Assembly (NCBI GenBank): GCA_017304845.1
Contig: JAFKLL010000026.1
Span: 1-63,555, forward strand
Length of the DNA: 63,555 nucleotides
Source: Solirubrobacterales bacterium
Lineage (GTDB): Bacteria > Actinomycetota > Thermoleophilia > Solirubrobacterales > 70-9
Direction: 5' to 3'
The position numbers and the translations under genes are program-made. Below, piece after piece: positions 59,554-63,555 of the stretch. How positions within the stretch are numbered: the stretch's first letter is position 1; every line of letters begins with the position of its first letter. The notes beneath the pieces were generated by a model that was given only the letters and a program-made list of their open reading frames with translations, made no database searches and was not told the origin of the DNA.

Positions 59554-60540
59554 TCAGCGGTGCCGGCGCTTCTTGACGACGACCTTGGCCGGGCCGATCG
59601 ACGGGAAGGTGCCGCCCCTCGCGATAACCCGGACGCCGCGGGTCAGCTTGCACACCTGCGAGCCGCCGAAGGTCGGCGCGCCGGCCGCGACGAGGCCGCG
59701 ATCGTCCTCCCAGGCGACCGACTTGCCGTCCTGGGAGAGGCTGACGTGATCGGCCAGGCCCTTGGACGGGAGCAGGCAGGTCCCGCTGCCGAGCCCGCCG
59801 CCCAGGCCGCCGACGCGCGACATCGCGATCACGGCCTGGTTCTGGCCCTCGCCACTCGAGGAGAGCTCGGCCGCGACGACCTTCTTGTTGGCCGAGACGT
59901 CGGTCCGTTCGAGCGTCAGGCCGGTGTCGGCGACGCTGAACCACGGGTTGAACTCCTCGACGAAAGGCGGCTGGCCGGCGGTCTTCTGGACCCCGGCGTA
60001 GACGTCCTGCTGCGAGGCGACGATCCGGTTCCCGACCGTGGTCGGCCAGCGCTGGCCCTCGATCGTGAACGGCTGGGTGGCCCAGGCCTTGTCGACCGGC
60101 TGGACGTAGGTCCCTTCCTCCAGGTCCGAGACCGGGTAGTTGTAGTTCATGGTCTGGTACCCGTAGACGGCGATCCGGCCGTTCGAGGTCAGGTCCAGGC
60201 TGAGCGGGTAGATGTACGAGGTCCAACCCGGCTCGGCGGTGAGCACGCCGTTGAAGATCGAGCGGCCGGTCGGCCCCCACAGCGTGAAGCGGTTGAGGTT
60301 GGACATCTGGCCCGGCTTCCTCTGCACGGCGATGATCCGCCCGTTGTCGGCCTGGGCGACTTCCTGCCACCGCCGCTCGCCCGCGGGCTGCTTGGCGACC
60401 CGCCGCTTCTGCTTCCCGGTGAGCGACGCGACCCAGACGCCGCCCTTGTCCACGTAGGCGACCGAAGCCGCCTCGGACACGGCGGTGAACGCCAGGGTCG
60501 CGGTCAACGCCAACGCAATGAATCCCCAAAGCCTCCTCAT
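59554..60540 (-). CDS. Exported propeller-like protein, copy A
   Basis: A 328-residue protein with a signal peptide (MRRLWGFIALALTATLAF, then TAVSEA-ASV). The body has repeated Gly/Asn/Tyr-rich strands (YIYPLSLDLTSNGRIAVYGY) and late WDDRG/'WEDDRGLVAAGAPTFGGSQ' elements typical of TolB-like blades; it ends in a basic tail KVVVKKRRHR. A close paralog lies at 62862-63555. It is preceded by a TATAAG inverted repeat and by the MarR gene on the same strand. Confidence 0.7.
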   Translation of the reverse strand: MRRLWGFIALALTATLAFTAVSEAASVAYVDKGGVWVASLTGKQKRRVAKQPAGERRWQEVAQADNGRIIAVQRKPGQMSNLNRFTLWGPTGRSIFNGVLTAEPGWTSYIYPLSLDLTSNGRIAVYGYQTMNYNYPVSDLEEGTYVQPVDKAWATQPFTIEGQRWPTTVGNRIVASQQDVYAGVQKTAGQPPFVEEFNPWFSVADTGLTLERTDVSANKKVVAAELSSSGEGQNQAVIAMSRVGGLGGGLGSGTCLLPSKGLADHVSLSQDGKSVAWEDDRGLVAAGAPTFGGSQVCKLTRGVRVIARGGTFPSIGPAKVVVKKRRHR

Positions 60541-60562
60541 TCTTATAAATCTATCTATAAGA
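60541..60562. promoter_or_regulatory. Inverted repeat directly before exported protein A
   Basis: TCTTATA (60541-60547) and TATAAGA (60556-60562), 8-base spacer. It sits immediately upstream of the start codon, 22 bases from the MarR stop. The A/T-rich content stands out in a GC-rich genome, so a binding site or promoter element is likely. Confidence 0.45.
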
Positions 60563-60583
60563 AGACCGGGGCACAACCAGGAG

Positions 60584-61051
60584 CTACTCCGACCGCCTCA
60601 GGATCTCGTCGGCCGCCTCGGCCTGGATCGCCGTGGTGCGGCGGTGGAAGTCGGCCAGCAACTCGAGGTCGGCCTTCGAGAGGTCGGACAGCTCCGCCAT
60701 CGCCCGGGCCGCCATCGGGCCGTAGAAGCCATGCGCCGCCTCCCGGCCCCGCTCCGTGATCGCGACCAGCACGCGCCGCCTGTCCTCCGGGTCGGCCAGC
60801 CGCTCGGCGTAGCCCTTCTGCTCGAGCCGGTCGATCACCTGGGTCACCGCGCCGCTGGTCAGCCCCGCCGCCGCGGCCAGCTCCCCGGCCGGCATCGGAC
60901 CGTGGTGGTCGAGGATGTCGAAACAGCGCCCGTCGGTGGCGTTGATGCCCAGCGCCTTGACCACGGCGTGGTCGAGCTTCTGGTTCGCCGCCTGGTTGTC
61001 GCGGATCGCCTTGGTCAGCTCGAGGAAAAGCTGCTGTTTCGTCTTGCGCAT
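60584..61051 (-). CDS. MarR-family transcriptional regulator
   Basis: A 155-residue regulator with a winged helix: FDILDHHGPMPAGELAAAAG, then LTSGAVTQVIDRLEQKGYAE (recognition helix) and RLADPEDRRRVLVAITERG (wing). It diverges from an ABC exporter; the 54-base gap contains an inverted repeat (61062-61081), the standard autoregulated repressor layout. The ligand is unknown; a toxic compound exported by the pump is the usual case. Confidence 0.9.
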   Translation of the reverse strand: MRKTKQQLFLELTKAIRDNQAANQKLDHAVVKALGINATDGRCFDILDHHGPMPAGELAAAAGLTSGAVTQVIDRLEQKGYAERLADPEDRRRVLVAITERGREAAHGFYGPMAARAMAELSDLSKADLELLADFHRRTTAIQAEAADEILRRSE

Positions 61052-61061
61052 TTTCTTTTAG

Positions 61062-61081
61062 TTTGTAAGATGCTTACGAAA
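61062..61081. promoter_or_regulatory. Candidate MarR operator between regulator and exporter
   Basis: TTTGTAAG (61062-61069), ATG, CTTACGAA (61073-61080): 7 of 8 arm positions match, with a perfect inner GTAAG-ATG-CTTAC. It lies in the 54-base divergent gap, so would cover both promoters. Confidence 0.6.
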
Positions 61082-61105
61082 TAAAGAATAGCGTGAGGAG
61101 GCAAC

Positions 61106-62089
61106 ATGGCTGAAGCGGCCATCGAGGTGAAAGACCTCAGCAAGACGTACGGGGACGGAGTGAAAGCCCTGGACGGAATCAACTTCGAGGTCGAGGCGGG
61201 GACCGTCTTCGGCCTGCTCGGCCCGAACGGCGCCGGCAAGAGCACGACGGTCAAGATCCTGACGACCCTCTCCCACCCCACCTCGGGATCGGCTTCGGTC
61301 ATGGGGCTCGACGTGCTCGGCCGGGCAGCCGAGGTGCGCAAGCAGATCGGCGTCGTCGCCCAGAGCTCGACCGCCGACCGCGAGGCGACCGCCCGCGAGA
61401 ACCTGCGCCTCCAGGGCCAGCTCTACGGGATGAAGGGCAGCGACCTGGAGCAGCGGATCGACAGCCTGCTCGGCTCGTTCAACCTGGCCGGCGACGGCGA
61501 CCGGATCGTCCGGGGCTTCTCCGGCGGCATGGAACGGCGGCTGACCATCGCGATGGCGCTGGTCCACCGGCCCAAGGTGCTCTTCCTCGACGAGCCGACC
61601 ACCGGCCTCGACCCCGAGGTGCGGGCCGAGATGTGGGAGGAGATCTCCACCCTGGCCGCGCAGGAGGGCATGACCATCCTGCTGACCACGCACTACCTGG
61701 AGGAGGCCGACATGCTCGCCCAGAACCTGGCGATCGTCGACCAGGGCCGGATCGTCGCAGAGGGCACGCCGGACGACCTCAAGAAGGCGCTCAAGGGCGA
61801 CGCGATCCAGGTCGGGCTCGGCGAGAGCCGCCAACAGCCCGAGGTCGAGTCGGCGCTGGCCGGGGTCGACGGCCTGAGCGAGGTCCTGCTCAACGCCCGC
61901 ACCCTGCACGCGCGGGCCGCGGACGGCGCCCGGTCGGTGCCGTCGATCCTGACCTCGCTGGAGGCCGCCGGGATCTCCGTGGATTCGGTCACCGTCTCCC
62001 GCCCGTCGCTCGACGACGTCTACCTGAAGTACGCCGGCCGCACCATCGAGCAGGCGGAGAAGAACGAGAACGAGGAGGTGGCGGCATGA
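61106..62089 (+). CDS. ABC exporter ATPase, DrrA type
   Basis: A 327-residue ATPase of the daunorubicin-resistance group. It has Walker A LLGPNGAGKSTTVKIL, signature GFSGGMERRLTIAMAL, Walker B KVLFLDEPTTGLD and the switch His in LLTTHYLEEADMLAQ. The C-terminal 90 residues include the DrrA-type regulatory tail (SVTVSRPSLDDVYLKYAGR). It overlaps the permease by 4 bp (ATGA). Confidence 0.94.
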   Translation: MAEAAIEVKDLSKTYGDGVKALDGINFEVEAGTVFGLLGPNGAGKSTTVKILTTLSHPTSGSASVMGLDVLGRAAEVRKQIGVVAQSSTADREATARENLRLQGQLYGMKGSDLEQRIDSLLGSFNLAGDGDRIVRGFSGGMERRLTIAMALVHRPKVLFLDEPTTGLDPEVRAEMWEEISTLAAQEGMTILLTTHYLEEADMLAQNLAIVDQGRIVAEGTPDDLKKALKGDAIQVGLGESRQQPEVESALAGVDGLSEVLLNARTLHARAADGARSVPSILTSLEAAGISVDSVTVSRPSLDDVYLKYAGRTIEQAEKNENEEVAA

Positions 62090-62865
62090 ACGTGTTCGCC
62101 GATACCTGGCACATGGCCCAGCGACACATCCGAGCCCTGATCCGCCAGCCGTGGTGGATCGCCGTGACCCTGGTCCAGCCGATCATCTGGCTGGTCCTCT
62201 TCGGCGGCCTGTTCAAGAACATGGCCGAGCTGCCCGGCTGGCCCGAGGGGCTCAGCTTCCGCGAGTTCATCATCCCCGGCGTGATCGTGATGACCGCGTT
62301 CTTCTCGGCCGGCTGGGGCGGCATGGGCATGATCGACGACATCAAGCGCGGGATCATCGACCGTTTCCTGGTCTCCCCCGCGAGCCGGTCCTCGATCATC
62401 AACGGCCGCCTGCTCTCGGGCTTCCTGACCATCGCCATCCAGGCGCTGATCGTGCTCGTCCTCGGCTGGCTGATGGGCGCCCACTACCCCGGCGGAGCGC
62501 TGGGCATGGTGCTGCTGATCGTGATCGCCGGCATCGTCGGCTTCGGCTTCGGCGCCTTCTCGAACGGGCTGGCGCTGATCATCCGCAAGGAGGAGAGCCT
62601 GATCGCGATGATGCAGTTCCTGCTGCTGCCCCTGACCTTCCTCGCGGCGGCATTCATCCCGCTCACCCTCGCCCCGGACTGGATCGCCAACGTGGCCAAG
62701 TTCAACCCGGTCAACTGGGCGATCGAGGCGGGCCGCTCGGCCCTGATCGACTCCAGCCCCGACTGGAACCTGATCCTCACCCGGACCGGCCTGCTGCTGG
62801 TCTTCGGCGCCCTCATGGCCGCCTTCGCCACCCGCGCCTTCCGCAGCTACCAGCGAACCGTTTAA
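62086..62865 (+). CDS. ABC exporter permease, DrrB type (ABC-2)
   Basis: A 259-residue ABC-2 membrane protein with six helices. The family segment is FREFIIPGVIVMTAFFSAGW, then GIIDRFLVSPASRSSIINGR and FLAAAFIPLTLAPDWIANVA. One permease implies a homodimer with two DrrA-like ATPases. The ATG at 62086 overlaps the ATPase stop. The stop (TAA) overlaps the stop of the minus-strand gene at 62862 by 4 bases, so the two genes abut tail to tail. Confidence 0.92.
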   Translation: MNVFADTWHMAQRHIRALIRQPWWIAVTLVQPIIWLVLFGGLFKNMAELPGWPEGLSFREFIIPGVIVMTAFFSAGWGGMGMIDDIKRGIIDRFLVSPASRSSIINGRLLSGFLTIAIQALIVLVLGWLMGAHYPGGALGMVLLIVIAGIVGFGFGAFSNGLALIIRKEESLIAMMQFLLLPLTFLAAAFIPLTLAPDWIANVAKFNPVNWAIEAGRSALIDSSPDWNLILTRTGLLLVFGALMAAFATRAFRSYQRTV

Positions 62866-63555
62866 CGGCGTTTGTTCAGCTTTACCTTGGCCGGGCCGAT
62901 CGAGGGGAAGGTGCCGCCTTTGGCGATCACCTTGATGCCGCGGGTCAGCTTGCAGACGTCCGAGCCGCCGAAGGTCGGGACGCCGGCCACGACCACCCCG
63001 CGGTCGTCTTCCCAGGCGATCGACTTGCCGTCCTGGGAGATGCTCGCGTTCTCGGCATCGCCCTTCGACGGCAGGACGCAGGCACCGGCCAGAGTCGAAC
63101 CACCGAGACCGCTGATCCGTGAAGCCAGAAGAACCGAGGGATCGTTCGAATCGCTTGCGGAAGGCTCCAGCTCGGCCACCGCGACCTTCTTGTTCGCGGC
63201 CACATCGGTTCGCTGCAGCGTGTATCCCGTACCGTCGACGCTGAACCAGCCGCTGAAGTCATTCCCGTAAGGAGCCTTGTCCGCTTTCTGCACACCGGCG
63301 AACACGTCCTGCTGCGAGGCGACGATCCGGGTGCCGACGATGGTCGGCCACTGCTCTCCGACGAGGTTGATCGGATTGAGGTAGGCAGCGGTCACGGACT
63401 TGACGCTTGTTCCTTGCTCCATGCTCGAGACCGGATAGTTGTAGGTGAAGTACTGGTAGCCGTAGACCACGACCTTGCCGTTCGAACTCAGGTCGAGACT
63501 CAGAGGCAAGACGTACGAGGTCCAGCCGGAATCGGTGGTCAGCGAGCCCTGGATG
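62862..63555 (-). CDS. Exported propeller-like protein, copy B (partial)
   Basis: Paralog of the 59554-60540 protein, cut by the right edge, so its N terminus is outside. At least 230 residues are present. Shared stretches include PLSLDLSSNGKVVVYGYQYF, IVASQQDVFAGVQK and GGTFPSIGPAKVKLNKRR against copy A. Divergence is moderate throughout, so the duplication is not recent. Two copies flank the MarR/ABC exporter module. Confidence 0.75.
   Translation of the reverse strand, partial: IQGSLTTDSGWTSYVLPLSLDLSSNGKVVVYGYQYFTYNYPVSSMEQGTSVKSVTAAYLNPINLVGEQWPTIVGTRIVASQQDVFAGVQKADKAPYGNDFSGWFSVDGTGYTLQRTDVAANKKVAVAELEPSASDSNDPSVLLASRISGLGGSTLAGACVLPSKGDAENASISQDGKSIAWEDDRGVVVAGVPTFGGSDVCKLTRGIKVIAKGGTFPSIGPAKVKLNKRR

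Overview
The window is a contiguous piece of a very GC-rich actinobacterial chromosome. The best fit is the class Thermoleophilia (Solirubrobacterales-like). Support comes from the order rpmE / DUF1385 / prfA / prmC / tsaC / glyA / WecA-type transferase / atpI-BEFHAG, from the small exported 'LVALFVALGGTATA' protein, and from an AbiEi/DUF559 protein. Assignment to the class is inference; the gene content is read directly.

Region 1 (1-15.3 kb, mostly minus strand) is housekeeping. It holds the F1Fo ATP synthase operon (atpG cut off from atpD/atpC by the left edge), a polyprenyl-phosphate sugar-phosphate transferase, a DUF354 glycan protein, glyA, rpiB, tsaC, prmC, prfA, DUF1385 and rpmE. A 1.08-kb unit with 42-bp terminal inverted repeats sits between the DUF354 and WecA-like genes and carries a single AbiEi/DUF559 gene. 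It looks like an undescribed mobile or self-propagating element.

Region 2 (15.3-28.1 kb) holds the electron-transfer flavoprotein system (etfB, etfA, ETF-quinone oxidoreductase with an unusual iron-sulfur motif), an SDR, a membrane/secreted protein pair, a phospholipase D-family protein and a two-subunit B12-dependent acyl-CoA mutase.

Region 3 (28.1-46.9 kb) is a catabolic island. Five transcription units each have a matching operator-like site (CGAA-N11/12-TTCG or a close relative) overlapping a -10-like hexamer, and a FadR-type GntR regulator is encoded inside the island. The units are: a KstD-like flavoprotein diverging from acetoacetyl-CoA synthetase; gntR itself; CMD-cupin-FAH; SDR-ALDH-HyuA-HyuB-LLM; and an RbsBCA-type ABC importer. 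HyuA/HyuB look like an ATP-dependent ketone carboxylase (HyuB has a C-terminal two-CxxC domain) rather than a hydantoinase. With the acetoacetyl-CoA synthetase this suggests a ketone -> beta-keto acid -> CoA thioester route. The real substrate is unknown.

Region 4 (46.9-63.5 kb) is mixed: a HAD phosphatase, exported propeller-like proteins, CYTH-CHAD, thiolase, leucyl aminopeptidase, alkaline phosphatase, thioesterase, acyl-CoA dehydrogenase behind a long structured leader, a DHFR-like/PRC-barrel/MeaB operon, a hexapeptide acyltransferase, and a MarR + ABC exporter module flanked by two paralogous exported proteins. MeaB (58 kb) is the G-protein chaperone of the mutase at 26 kb. Mutase, ETF, acyl-CoA dehydrogenase, thiolase and thioesterase together point to active fatty or branched-acid oxidation.

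No tRNA, rRNA, CRISPR array or recognisable transposase was seen. No gene-free stretch exceeds 300 bases.
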